This document shows positions 54,222-64,000 of a stretch of 64,000 nucleotides of DNA, in pieces. Numbering within the stretch: the stretch's first letter is position 1; every line of letters starts with the position of its first letter. The stretch is taken from NCBI GenBank assembly GCA_016110215.1, contig JADWQD010000004.1, positions 2,790,001 to 2,854,000 of the forward strand, read 5' to 3'. The position numbers and the translations under genes are program-made. Source of the DNA: Capronia americana (lineage: Eukaryota; Ascomycota; Eurotiomycetes; Chaetothyriales; Herpotrichiellaceae). Below the pieces are notes generated by a model, which was not told the DNA's origin, ran no database searches, and worked only from the letters and a program-made list of their open reading frames with translations.

Positions 54222-55278
54222 ATGGATTATTTCGCAGTTGCCCACCGTGGCTCGTATTATTCGACACCAGAGGCTGCCTCCTCCAATGCGAGTTCTCCCG
54301 ATGTGAGTCTCGAAGCCTGTCTTTTGCGCACACTGAGATACCGCGCGACATGACTGCTATCTCATTGATGTCTTATCTGTCGACCATTTCACACCCGATG
54401 GGACTAACCACACGCGCCGAATAGAATATAAACGACCGCCTCCGCTTCGGCAGCATTGACCCTGGACTCTTCCCTCCCGACCAGACATGGGACCCAGTAG
54501 ACCTATCGTCTTTCACTGCTGTCACCGACTTTGGCGACAAATCCTTGCGCCAAACAAGCCAGCCTCCCTCAACAGATTCTGAGCAGACAATTGTCCCTCC
54601 ATCAAAAATAGTGAGAGCCCACCTTAACACCTCGCATGTGATCGTGCATCTCTCTCGCTCCCCATCGCCTCAAAATCGCTTTCCCCGAGGTCAGCCCAGC
54701 TCTAACCACCCCAGAAACTTCAATCTTGCACATCATCACGGTCACCCAATACTAACCCAACTGGTTAGAGACGAAGAGCCCAAAACCGCGCCTCCCAGCG
54801 CGCCTTCCGCGAACGCAAAGAGCGCCACGTCAAGGGCTTGGAAACCCAACTCGAACTGCTCAACGAGAAACACCAGGATTTGCTGTGCAGCTACAACAAA
54901 CAGGCCGACAGCATGATGAAGCTGAACCGGAAGATCGAGAAACTGACAGCCGATCTAAGGGCGCTGAAAACATCGCCCCCAATAACGTCCAGGACGACGC
55001 CAGACCCGCAGTACTTCGGGCAAGGAGGAGGGCCGGGGAGGCCACGAGAGCGACTGCCCGTCGGGAGGAATGCACACTTTGGCGGGCCGGAGAAGTTCGA
55101 TGCGTTTTCGTTCACGAGTCATCCCTCGGTCCCGTCGTCGATGCCGTACGATGGCTATCAGTTAGGCTTAGACGGCACGATTGTCAATACGACGGACGCG
55201 ACAAACCCAGCAGTTGACGACGTGGCGGCCAGTAGTAGGAATTTACCGGATTTTGAAGATCTACTGCAGATGCCCTGA
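54222..55278 (+). CDS. AP-1/Yap-like bZIP transcription factor
   Basis: Three exons: 54222-54302, 54426-54611 and 54769-55278, giving 258 aa beginning MDYFAVAHRGSYYSTPEA. An in-frame ATG at 54054 would add 56 residues; I prefer 54222 because the extension is low-complexity. The second intron ends after a textbook ACTAAC branch site and joins ...PPSK to IRRRAQNRASQRAFRERKERH, the Pap1/Yap1-type basic region (Q-NRxxQRAFRxRKERH), at about residues 90-110. The leucine zipper with regular heptads follows (LETQLELLNEKHQDLL). The C-terminus has no cysteine-rich redox domain like that of Yap1. It is a probable nuclear regulator, and lies tail to tail with a peroxiredoxin gene. Confidence 0.85.
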
Positions 55279-55902
55279 GGGTCCTTTCGCCAGGATCTGC
55301 GGACAAGGAACATTGATATTTGGGTTTTTGATGGCCTGCATGATTCACTCAAGGATATCCACGATACTCAATACCAGCAATGATTGTATTTGGCAACGCG
55401 GCCGTTTCTGAGCAACGGATACGGTTGGCCGACTGTTTTCTATGTCTATTGCATTTACATCGCCATCAACAATAGCCAGCGGGAACAGAGGCGCTAGCAT
55501 GGCTGGAACTGATTCATCATCGCATCACCATGCAGCTCTGCTATCCGGGAGAGAAGCGGTGGCGCGAGCTCATTCTAAATTGTTGAGGTGGTGTTGCATG
55601 GCATGCGTGATGCAAGGGGACTCGCCGTGCCAAGTCACGTCTGCCATGCTATCTGCCGTCGTCACGAGACAGGATCATAGCTTTGAAAGGACGGCTTGTG
55701 CTCCGGAAACCTAGCGCATGGATGCATCACGTTAGCCCTGGCTCTCGAAACGGGGTGGCGATCGGAACAAGTGACATCTCATGTAAGCGTGCAGAGGCGG
55801 GGGATATGGTGTTCGGAACACCCAAATGAGAAAGCCCCAGGGTTCTAGAAACAAGGTTTCCTGTCCGACAATATGTATCCTTCTGTAGACGGCCAAAGAG
55901 AT
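55279..55902. other. Convergent intergenic region, bZIP and peroxiredoxin
   Basis: About 0.6 kb of 3' UTR sequence from two converging genes. The exact left border depends on the unresolved last exon of the peroxiredoxin. Confidence 0.4.
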
Positions 55903-56808
55903 TCAAGAGTCCGTCTCCATTCCAACCGAGACGCATTGCGGCGGAGACTCGCCGCTCATGGTCAGACGAGGAAAAGCCGCCGCGCAAATCACGGTCATAT
56001 CTCTGCGAGTCCAATCGCCGAGCATAGGATTCTGGACACGAGCAAAAGGCGGAAGGACTCACCGTAACATCCCGGCCGGGTTCCTTCTCCGCGTACACAA
56101 CCTTTCCGTGGTCGATCACGATGGCGTATCGAGCCGTGCGCTCGCCCAGGTTCCAGCCGATAGATTTGGAGAATTTTGTCTCGGGGTCGGAGAGGAAGAG
56201 CTGTGAGCAGATCTATCAGTAAGATCTTTCTAAGAAACGATATGGCGATAGCAACAAAGTTCCGCTTCGTGCGTCTTTGATAAGACGATTATTAGGCCAT
56301 GGCCGGGTTTCGACTTCTGCCTCGCTCATGCCGGGAGGTGCATGTTCTCCTCCGTGTACTCGTCGCGGCAACCACAAGTGAGGGATGCAAACGGGACTCA
56401 CAATCTCGTCTTTAATGCCATTCGCTTTGCCCCAGGCACTCATCACAAAGGCATCGTTGAACGCGAGGACAGCCACGATATCAACGCTTTTGCCCTTGAT
56501 TTCCTGCAACGCCTGGATGTATCCTGGTAGATGTCTCACGGAGCAACCCGGCGTAAAGGCGCCGGGCACGGCAAAGAGCACAACTTTCTTATCTGCCCAT
56601 TCCTTGCTGGCATTGTAGTTCTGGGGGATGCCGCAGGAGGTTATGTCGGCGGACTCGGGGGTATAAGGGATGTACCTGTAGTTACAGGAGAGGACTTGTC
56701 AGCAGATGCATGCATGTCGCGGACGCGACAGTGAGGATGGGGTTTGGTTGAAGCGTACGAGAAGACGACATCGTCGGGGAATTGGTCTCCCTCCTTGAGG
56801 CCGGTCAT
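55903..56808 (-). CDS. Peroxiredoxin-5 family thiol peroxidase (Ahp1/Pmp20/Asp f 3 type)
   Basis: Three exons are firm: 56759-56808, 56402-56675 and 56063-56200, giving 154 residues. The peroxidatic cysteine is C61 in PGAFTPGCSVRHLPGY, and C31 (ITSCGIP) sits where yeast Ahp1 has its resolving cysteine. Further family motifs are VDIVAVLAFNDAFVMSAWGK, SDPETKFSKSIGWNLG and ARYAIVIDHGKVVYAEKEPG. It reduces peroxides and alkyl hydroperoxides with thioredoxin, in cytosol or peroxisome. The C-terminus is unresolved: a splice at 55948-56062 gives a total of 168 aa, the usual family length, but the last 14 residues do not look like the expected VSSAEAVL-type end. Reading through or another acceptor is possible. 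The 3' limit is therefore provisional. Confidence 0.85.
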
Positions 56809-57944
56809 TGCGAACGTTAAAGTAGGATAATCCTGGATTGGTAAGTCGAGAGAATCAGTGACGAGTCGCGTTACGAACCTTTCACCTTGGGTCTCTTCTG
56901 GTTGAATTAAGCGTACGAGATACCTTAGCCGAAGCAGACTTCTTGGGCAAATGTTGCTGACTTTTTCCTTCCTGTGTCCTACTGTTGCCCCTCAAATCAC
57001 GCAAGTAAACAGTTGGAAAGCCGCGGCTGCTTGGTGGCCCGGCATCGGCCCCGCTAATCAGGGTGTCATGGTGCCCCGCGATGGCACAATAACGGAGATT
57101 CCGGCGTGACTATTTTCCGTCTGCCGAGATTCTGGAAAGTCTTGAACACTCGCGCTGCTGTTGTCAGGTTCATGCTGCTGCTTTTCGCCTTCTTGTCCTC
57201 ATCCGCACAAAGCGGCATGGGCGAGCTGCTTTGACCACATTGCTCCACTGGAAGTGCTCCAATCGGCCGTCTTTGTGTCCGCTGTCAAGGTTAGTTAGAG
57301 CCCTTGCTGGTTTTGTTGATGGCAACGCGTAATCGATCTGACTGGCTCGTTCGGGGCATTGTAAAAGCGTCGCTGATTTATGGCTCATGGATTCCGGAAC
57401 CGTCGCAACCTGGTCATCGCTCCCACAGATGGACCCCAGTATAGTTGTTCTTGCTGCTCTTGGAAGGTCTCCGCCACCTGCATCAGTATGGAGAGACGAA
57501 TTGCAACGCGCTATTTGTCATGCTGCTTTTTGAGAGTCTCCTCCATTTCACTTTTCGAGGCCGGACATGCCGACAATGCCGGCTGGTGATTGGCCACCTT
57601 GACAAGGCTGAATCGTTTACAAGATGGCTTTGCGTTCCAGCCGGGGCAGCAAGGAAGGGAAAACGAATAGACTGCAAGCCGGATGCATGCAAGGGCGGAA
57701 TCAACATCTCAAGCGGCTTTCAGCGGGGGTATGTGCTCTACGATGACTGCGGGACCTGGTGGAACTTCTACAAGTATAATAGACCTGCTGGAGAAGGCCA
57801 TCAAAAGACTTTCCTTCCAACATTCCAAAGGGTTCACTGGGAAGAGACTTCTTTCAGCTCCAGCACCGCTCCCCCACCTCAAATCGTCCCTTTTGGCACA
57901 CGTCTGAGCCCAAAGCCGTCACCTCCCAAAAAACGCCCCCAAAA
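56809..57944. other. Divergent intergenic region
   Basis: 1.14 kb between the peroxiredoxin start and the DUF1348 gene. A long plus-strand frame from 57445 runs into the next gene in another frame and is not coding. Nothing else recognised. Confidence 0.5.
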
Positions 57945-58454
57945 ATGGCATCCCTCAAGCCCCCTTTCAGCCTCAAGACCGCGCACGAAAAGGTCAAATT
58001 CGCCCAGAATATGTGGAACTCACAGAATCCAGTGCAGGTCTCGAAGGGCTACACCAGCGACTGCATTTGGCGCAACCGCGGCTTTTTCTTCAGAGGCACG
58101 CCCAAGATCCAGGAGTTTCTCACCAAGAAGTGGGAGAAGGAGGCGTCGTACCGGCTGAGAAAGGAGTTGTTCGCCTTTACCGATGACAAGATCGCCGTGC
58201 AATTCTGGTACGAGTTTCAGGACAGGCATGACAATATGAAGTGGAAAAGATGTTACGGATTGGAGGATTGGACCTTCGATCGCGAAAGCGGCAAGATGAG
58301 GAAGAGAATGATGAGTGGGAATGAGATCCTCCTGGGGAAAGACGGAGACGGTGTGGCTGTTCCCGAGGAGGACATCCAAGGAAGGTGGTTCGTCGACGGA
58401 GTCGATGTCGACGATGACAGTGTCACGGCCAAGATCACCGAGGCTCACTGGTAG
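57945..58454 (+). CDS. DUF1348 / NTF2-like (SnoaL-fold) protein
   Basis: Single exon, 169 aa. The sequence has the full DUF1348 signature: PPFSLKTAHEKVKFAQNMWNS near the start, GYTSDCIWRNRGFFFRGTPKIQEFLTKKW, YRLRKELFAFTDDKIAVQFWYEF and YGLEDWTFD. The C-terminal part has the PEEDIQGRWFV element. Members are small cone-shaped NTF2-fold proteins found in bacteria and fungi, of unknown activity. The length is typical. The start ATG has a purine at -3 and lies after an A-rich stretch. No secretion signal. A frame-shifted open frame overlaps it on the same strand and is a shadow. Confidence 0.92.
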   Translation: MASLKPPFSLKTAHEKVKFAQNMWNSQNPVQVSKGYTSDCIWRNRGFFFRGTPKIQEFLTKKWEKEASYRLRKELFAFTDDKIAVQFWYEFQDRHDNMKWKRCYGLEDWTFDRESGKMRKRMMSGNEILLGKDGDGVAVPEEDIQGRWFVDGVDVDDDSVTAKITEAHW

Positions 58455-60448
58455 TGTGTCAAGCTGAGGACATGGTTGGCGGTCGAATGCTGCTATCGAG
58501 GTTGTAAAGGAGCGGCTTTGGGGATGTATAGGAGGGGCGCTCATCCGACAAAACAGTATTAATGCATCCCCACTGGTTCCGTCAAGCCCTGCTACTCGGT
58601 TACGTTGCAAACATCTCAAGTCGGGCAAGCTGCGAACCTCGAAAGTCTTCCTGAATTTGCCCTGCTCCCAGCTCCTGTCCACGTCCGCGGCTTACTCGCA
58701 CATGGGAGCCAGACCTTGTCGCATGTCCCCGCGGTCGATTCCCTTTGTGAAGCTCATCACTTGTTTATCTCAACGGGCAGGCTCGTCTTCTGAGGCCTTG
58801 TTTGGAAGAATACGTCTGAGCATTGTGCCGTGCACGCCGAGAATCGTCACAAGCTTGGTTCATTCATGGGCGTCGAAGTGAGGCGCGAACAAGGTTTCCG
58901 CCCTCGAACGTCGCTTCCCTCAAGGCGAGGGACTATTCTTCGGTGTTCCGATACGCGTCATGGAGGTGTGTTATTTGGCCTGTCGTTATAATTCTAATTC
59001 TTTACTCCCTGTGACACGTTCGGTAGCAGGGAAGAGTAGCCAGAGGGCATGGAGACTGTGAGGGAAACGACAGAGGACTCGAATATCCATCAGCTCCAGC
59101 GCTGACATTCATCTGCTCATACCGACATGGGACCAGCTAGAGGCTGACCGAGATAGTTGTGGTTAGGGACTGTAACAAATACAAGACTCGACGGGGTAGT
59201 TCACTTTTGCTTTGAGGTGAGAAGGAAAGACCGTAGTCTTCATTTTCATTAAGCTGTGACGAGAACTCTGTGAGGCAATGTGATTCCTGATGGCTTCCCA
59301 TTGAGCCCGGATCAACAGCTATTGAATGATGGTCAAATGAGTGTCTTGGAGGTGTCCAAATCGCTTCTCCTTGGGTGGTATCACAGACGATACTTGTATT
59401 CCTGCCGACCTTCGTACCTTAGGACATCACTTTCCATGACTTCCATCGCGCATTCGGCTAGGATTTCAAGATCTGTATCGTTGCAGCGTGACTGGGCACG
59501 GCATCGCGCAAGACAAACAGCATCCAATATCCCGGCAGAGCAACACCTGCATCGTCGGGAATCTGCATCGAGTACTCCTTGTCAGCGGCGGCAGCTTTTG
59601 GGACAGGAGTCAACTTGATGTGCCTCAAATCATTGTTCAATGCGTGAGTCGCAGCACTCCTGGGGAGAAGAGAGACAGCATATGTCCGCTTTTCATACGC
59701 CGAACTAGGTAAATTTCGACCCTAAAATTTCACACGGCTGACAGGCGCCACTTCAAGTTCAGGACAGCTGAAGAATAACCGAAGACAAGGATCCAGGCGT
59801 GATGAAGGATGAGCTGAACTTGATTCATGGCAGTGGCTTGCGTGGGTCTCCAAGGTGCCGGGTCCATTTGCCCGGGTCCATCATACTAAGATATATGCCT
59901 TTGAATGTTATTCTGAAGTTCCACATCTTGTCACTACAACACCTCACCGTCACAATACCTCACTGGGAACACATCGCCATCGTAATGCATCGTAGTTATA
60001 ACGCCTCACCGTCGTAACACCTCGCCATTGTAAGACCTCTCCCAGTGGCTGTTTAATATTAGGAATACAAGGACTTCATCCCAGGAGGTGCACAAGAGTA
60101 AAATACGAGGCTGAGGTTTGTGGCCACACTAAATAGCAACAGCGAGGTGTGACAGTGAGGAAGAGTGATAGAATAGTGAACTGACACCGCATGAGCGACT
60201 GTTACAGTGTGGTCGGACAAAATAACCCTGGCAGAGGTGCGGCAGAGGTTTGACTGAAGTGCAGTACGAAATGCGTGCCAAGTTATCCTACGTGTCCGCA
60301 TACGTTCCGCGAACGTCAAATGTTTGGCGCTCAACTCCCTTCAATTCTCAACAAGCCACGCTGTGATTCCCCCGCTGCAAAGCACTGTATTTTCCTAGAA
60401 CGCTCTTTGTCAGGACTTCTCCCGAAGCATGATCAACGTCTGCTGGTC
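58455..60448. other. Intergenic region with a degenerate 16 bp repeat
   Basis: 2 kb without a supported gene. It contains the minisatellite described at 59943-60036 and ends in the promoter of the ERD1-like gene. Confidence 0.5.
59943..60036. repeat. Degenerate 16 bp minisatellite, about six units
   Basis: Successive units align to a consensus close to ctcaccgtcgtaacac; five are 16 bp and one is 14 bp. Two units (ctcaccgtcacaatac and ctcaccgtcgtaacac) differ at only a few positions, the others are more diverged. A sequence resembling its reverse complement (gaggtgtgacagtgagg) follows near 60145. Confidence 0.75.
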
Positions 60449-61806
60449 ATGGACGGAGATGTGGCCGTGGAGCCAGAGGTGGACTCTTTCAGTCTGATTC
60501 TTCCGCTCCCTTATAGAGTCGCCATTATAATAGTACTCGGTAAGCCTTGGAACAGAGAGCGAAGGCGTTTTTACTGACGTACCGTAGGCGTATGGGCTTG
60601 GGGACTCAACCTGCACTATCTACACCTCATCAAGATCGTAAGATGAAAGGCCACCTCGCGCCAAGTTGTCATCCCATTGATCTTATGCGCAGGATGTCCC
60701 AGCATTGATCCGCTACCCTCCTCGTCAAGTCGCGCATCACCACTACTCAACCTATCGACTAGCCACCGTCCTCAGCATTCCCCTCATTGCCTCGATCCTT
60801 CTGTACTGGGCTATTACTCGGGGCGACAAGCATGCGGTCCTTCGATGGCAGATCCTGCCCCAGTCCTACCTTTTCCTCCTGGTGGTCTGTTTCCTCGTAC
60901 CTCTGAGACGCATGTCACACTCAGGTCGGCAACGGTTCTTGAGTATATTGAAGAGAATCAGCCTCGGCGGACTGGCGGAAGTACAGGATGGGAAGTTTGG
61001 GGATATCTTGCTGGCCGACGTCCTCACCAGTTACGCCAAAGTGATGGGGGATTTGTTCGTTTCGACATGCATGCTGTTCGATGCGAAGACCGCTAGCACG
61101 GCGAAACCCAATCGAGCATGTGGCGGCGTATTCTTGGTGCCGCTGATCATCAGTATACCCAGTGTGATCCGGCTTCGACAGTGTCTGATCGAGTATCTCC
61201 GAGTGCGGAGGCATCCGACTACGGCTTCTGGCTGGGGCGGGCAACATCTAGCCAATGCGCTTAAATACTCCAGTGCTTTTCCGGTCATTATCTTGAGTGC
61301 TTTGCAACGAGGTTACGATCCCAACAAATTCCACATGAGCGAGGCGGGGCTGTTCAGGCTTTGGTGAGCACAGTCTCTTCCTCAAACTCGGTTGATCTAA
61401 CGTGAGCAGGCTGTTGTTTGTGTTTATCAATTCATTCTATTCGTTTTACTGGGACGTGGCCAAGGATTGGGACCTGTCACTTTTCTCGTCGGGTCGAGAG
61501 AGAAACGATCCCGGACACCCCTGGGGTTTGCGACGTTACCGCTACTTCCACGCCAAGGAGCTGTACTATATTGCCATCTTGATAGACTTTTTGCTACGGT
61601 GTACCTGGAGTTTCAAGCTCTCGCCGCATCTCGATCACTTCAATGATCTCGAGGGCGGGATATTTTTCATGGAGCTGTTGGAAGTTGTGAGACGTTGGAT
61701 GTGGATTTTCCTCCGGGTTGAGACGGAATGGGTGAGGAACAACAAAGGTCCCACCTCAGACGATATTCTCCTGGGAGAGTTCGGGGGCAAGATAGTTGAA
61801 GATTGA
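60449..61806 (+). CDS. ERD1: ERD1-like EXS-domain Golgi membrane protein
   Basis: Four exons: 60449-60539, 60588-60637, 60693-61363 and 61410-61806, giving 402 aa; introns of 46-55 nt all have GT..AG and matching phases. The first helix spans PLPYRVAIIIVLGVWAWGL, followed by HYLHLI, several more hydrophobic segments (VLSIPLIASILLYWAI, SYLFLLVVCFLVPL, FLVPLIISIPSVI), and the EXS hallmark FINSFYSFYWDVAKDWDL near residue 280. The family also has the LLRCTWSF and FMELLEVVRRWMWIFLRVE segments, both present. Erd1 works in the Golgi, where it recycles phosphate released during glycosylation and supports retention of glycosyltransferases and ER proteins. The SPX domain of related Syg1/Pho81 proteins is absent, as expected for ERD1. 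Confidence 0.9.
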
Positions 61807-61963
61807 GTGAGAGTAATGTGAAACTCGTCTGTGCCGCCCCGCTTTTCATATGCAAGGTACAAGGCAGCTCCGCAGCACATGCTCGGCCCGCAGCTCATTT
61901 TCCCAAGTGTTCACCGCATAGTTTCTCGACTTCAGCATCTTCACCCAAAGCTCACCAACCACC

Positions 61964-63620
61964 ATGGGCGACGTGAGCTCTCAGTCCCATGAGGACCTTT
62001 TCATCGAAACACCTCCAGCACCCCCTGAGCAGGAGCCTTCAAACAGCGGTGTACGCACCACCAATGTACGACCCAAACATATCAATGGAAAGCTCATTCT
62101 GTCCTCAAACTCACCTCGTGCTCTAGTACCCTGCCATCAAAAATGGCCCTCTCCCTGCTGACTCCGCGGGAGGAGACTCCTTCAACAACGTCCTCCTCAT
62201 CGGCCTCCTAGTTGTTGTCCCATGGTACATCGCCCGCCAACTGCATGGCGGGTTGTGGACCACCGTCTTCGTCGCCATTTTTACCTCCGTACCCATTCTG
62301 ATGCTCTTCTGGACCATCGCAAGCACCATCTCGCCCCGCCTGAATGAGAAGGCCAAGTACCCGGGCCTCCCGGTGGAACACTACCTCGAGTTTCACAGCC
62401 AGGAAGACAAAGACAAGTACTACGGCAAGAATAAGATCCCCATTGAGACATTCCACGAGATGTACTTCGACCAGAAGGTCTCCTTCAAGGGCGACTGCCT
62501 GCAAGCCCTGGAGTACCGCCACGACTGGGCCAACTTCAGATTCACGCTCTCGCTGTTCCACCACTTTTTCACTGGCATGATTCCCGAAGTCTTGTTGCAC
62601 ACCCGCAGCCAGGACGAAGAACAAGTAAGAGACCACTACGACCGAGGTGACGACTTCTATGCCTGGTTCCTCGGTCCTCGTATGATCTACACATCCGGAA
62701 TCATCAGCGACATCCACCGCGAAGAAACACTCGAGGAACTTCAAGACAATAAACTTGCGGTGGTGTGTGAGAAGATCGGCCTCCAGCCCGGTGACACGCT
62801 ACTTGACATCGGCTGTGGCTGGGGCACGTTGGCCAAATACGCGAGCGTGAACTACGGCGCTCACACCACGGGCATCACCCTCGGACGGAACCAGACCAAA
62901 TGGGGCAACGACGGCCTTGCAACCGCCGGCATCCCAGACTCGCAGTCCCGCATCCTCTGCATGGATTACCGCGATATTCCCTACTCGCCTCCCAACCATC
63001 CGGCCGGGACGAAGTACAAGAAAATCACCTGCCTGGAAATGGCCGAGCACGTCGGCGTGCGTCATCTCGGCGGTTTCCTCCGCCAGGTCAACGACATGCT
63101 CGACGACGACGGGGTGTTTTACCTGCAGATCGCGGGTCTCCGAAAGTACTGGCAATACGAGGATCTGGTCTGGGGCCTATTCATGAACAAATACATTTTC
63201 CCCGGTGCCGATGCGTCCACACCCTTGGGTTTCGTGATTGACAAGCTCGAGGGCGCGGGCTTCGAAGTCAAAAGCGTCGACGCCGTGGGTGTGCACTATT
63301 CTGCCACCCTGTGGCGATGGTACCGGAATTGGCTGGCCAACGCAGACAAAGTGAAGAATAAGTATGGGGTACGGTGGTACCGCATCTGGGAGTTCTTCCT
63401 CGCTTGGTCGACCATCATCTCGAGACAGGGTGGTGCGAATTGCTTCCAGATCGTGCTGGTCAAGAACATCAACAGCACGCATCGGATTGAGGGGATTCAG
63501 CAGCAGTTTGGCTTGAGCGGCGCGCTCAAGGCTGGGAAGGATAGGTTGTTGAAGGGCCAGAATGGCAGCGCTGCCAACGGACACGTGAAGAATATGGTCA
63601 AGAGTGCCTTGAGCGATTGA
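61964..63620 (+). CDS. Sphingolipid C9-methyltransferase
   Basis: Two exons, 61964-62065 and 62127-63620, with a 61 nt intron, giving 531 aa. Splicing joins the Pro/Glu-rich N-terminus to the family signature YPAIKNGPLPADSAG, then two membrane helices (NNVLLIGLLVVVPWYIAR and TTVFVAIFTSVPILMLFW). The catalytic part is a cyclopropane-fatty-acid-synthase-like methyltransferase with the SAM loop LDIGCGWGTLAKYA near 310. Upstream is the PVEHYLEFH...KIPIETFHEMYFD block specific to fungal C9-methyltransferases. It adds the C9 methyl branch to the sphingoid base of glucosylceramide in the ER, using S-adenosylmethionine; in other fungi the product matters for hyphal growth. It follows the ERD1 gene after only 157 bp, same strand. 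Corresponds to Candida MTS1. Confidence 0.95.
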
Positions 63621-64000
63621 GAGAGGATACGGAAGTTCGATTGACGGAAGCTTTGGGAGGGGGGTGACACATGCAGGAGGTGAGGTGATGGCGTCTGGAC
63701 TCATTAGCGTGAGAGACAGTCGGAGGCAACCGAAGTGTCAGTCTCTAGAGCTCATATGGATGAGGAGCAAATCCAGGGTGCCGAAGGTGTGAGATAACAG
63801 ACATGGCTACTCGTAGTGTTCCCATATCGACAGGCACGCCTGTCAGTCACGTCGTGAGGACCGGTGGATTTAGTGGCAACGCGAGAGAGATAGAAGAGAT
63901 AGACAGGAACCGAGATAGACTTTTGTGCAACGAATCGAATCGAGTGTCGATCTAATCCCTCATTTATGCCACCATTTCGATATACTGTAAAAGGATAGAG
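63621..64000. other. 3' flank at window end
   Basis: 380 bp, presumed 3' UTR of the C9-methyltransferase gene and downstream spacer. Nothing else seen. Confidence 0.5.

Noticed and set aside
57445..58158. 237-codon plus-strand frame
   Set aside because: Overlaps the DUF1348 gene in another frame and becomes Ser/Arg low-complexity there; a shadow plus leader sequence.
1..64000. CRISPR arrays, IS elements, intact transposons, secondary-metabolite backbone genes
   Set aside because: None seen; the window is eukaryotic and lacks polyketide synthase, peptide synthetase or terpene synthase signatures.

Overview
This window is nuclear DNA of a filamentous ascomycete (Pezizomycotina). Genes carry short introns of 50-120 nt with GT..AG ends and CTAAC/CTGAC-like branch points, lie on both strands without operons, and are separated by 0.2-3.4 kb. 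Several belong to filamentous-fungal families (bZIP-DUF3425, AreA/DUF1752-like, tandem ABM, NCS1 and ACS permeases). The exact order cannot be fixed from the sequence; Eurotiomycetes/Chaetothyriales-like is a guess. I see no rRNA, tRNA, CRISPR, IS element, intact transposon or viral copy. Exon joins were inferred by hand from splice consensus and reading-frame continuity.

Layout: 1-10 kb holds the 3' end of an NCS1 permease, an Ayg1/FrsA-like hydrolase, acetoacetyl-CoA synthetase, an ACS-family (pantothenate/biotin-type) MFS transporter and a 2-oxoglutarate/Fe(II) oxygenase. 10-30 kb holds the biotin-carrying alpha subunit of 3-methylcrotonyl-CoA carboxylase (MCC), two nuclear-looking proteins of unknown function, a four-helix membrane protein, a ferric reductase, a PPIL1-type cyclophilin, a tandem ABM-barrel protein, the MCC beta subunit and the Ras-like GTPase Rsr1. 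33-46 kb holds a bZIP-DUF3425 factor, a Cti6-like PHD protein, an AreA/DUF1752-like protein and a mitochondrial-type SDR. 47-64 kb holds POP1 (RNase P/MRP), an AP-1-like bZIP facing a peroxiredoxin-5, a DUF1348 (NTF2-like) protein, an ERD1/EXS Golgi protein and sphingolipid C9-methyltransferase. Gaps at 22.1-25.1, 30.3-33.5, 41.3-44.7, 51.0-54.2 and 58.5-60.4 kb have no gene I can support.

The main functional theme is leucine catabolism. Both MCC subunits and acetoacetyl-CoA synthetase, which activates the acetoacetate this pathway releases, lie within 25 kb together with a vitamin-type transporter. This looks like a loosened version of the mcc cluster known from Aspergillus. A second pairing is an AP-1-like bZIP tail to tail with an Ahp1/Asp f 3-type peroxiredoxin.
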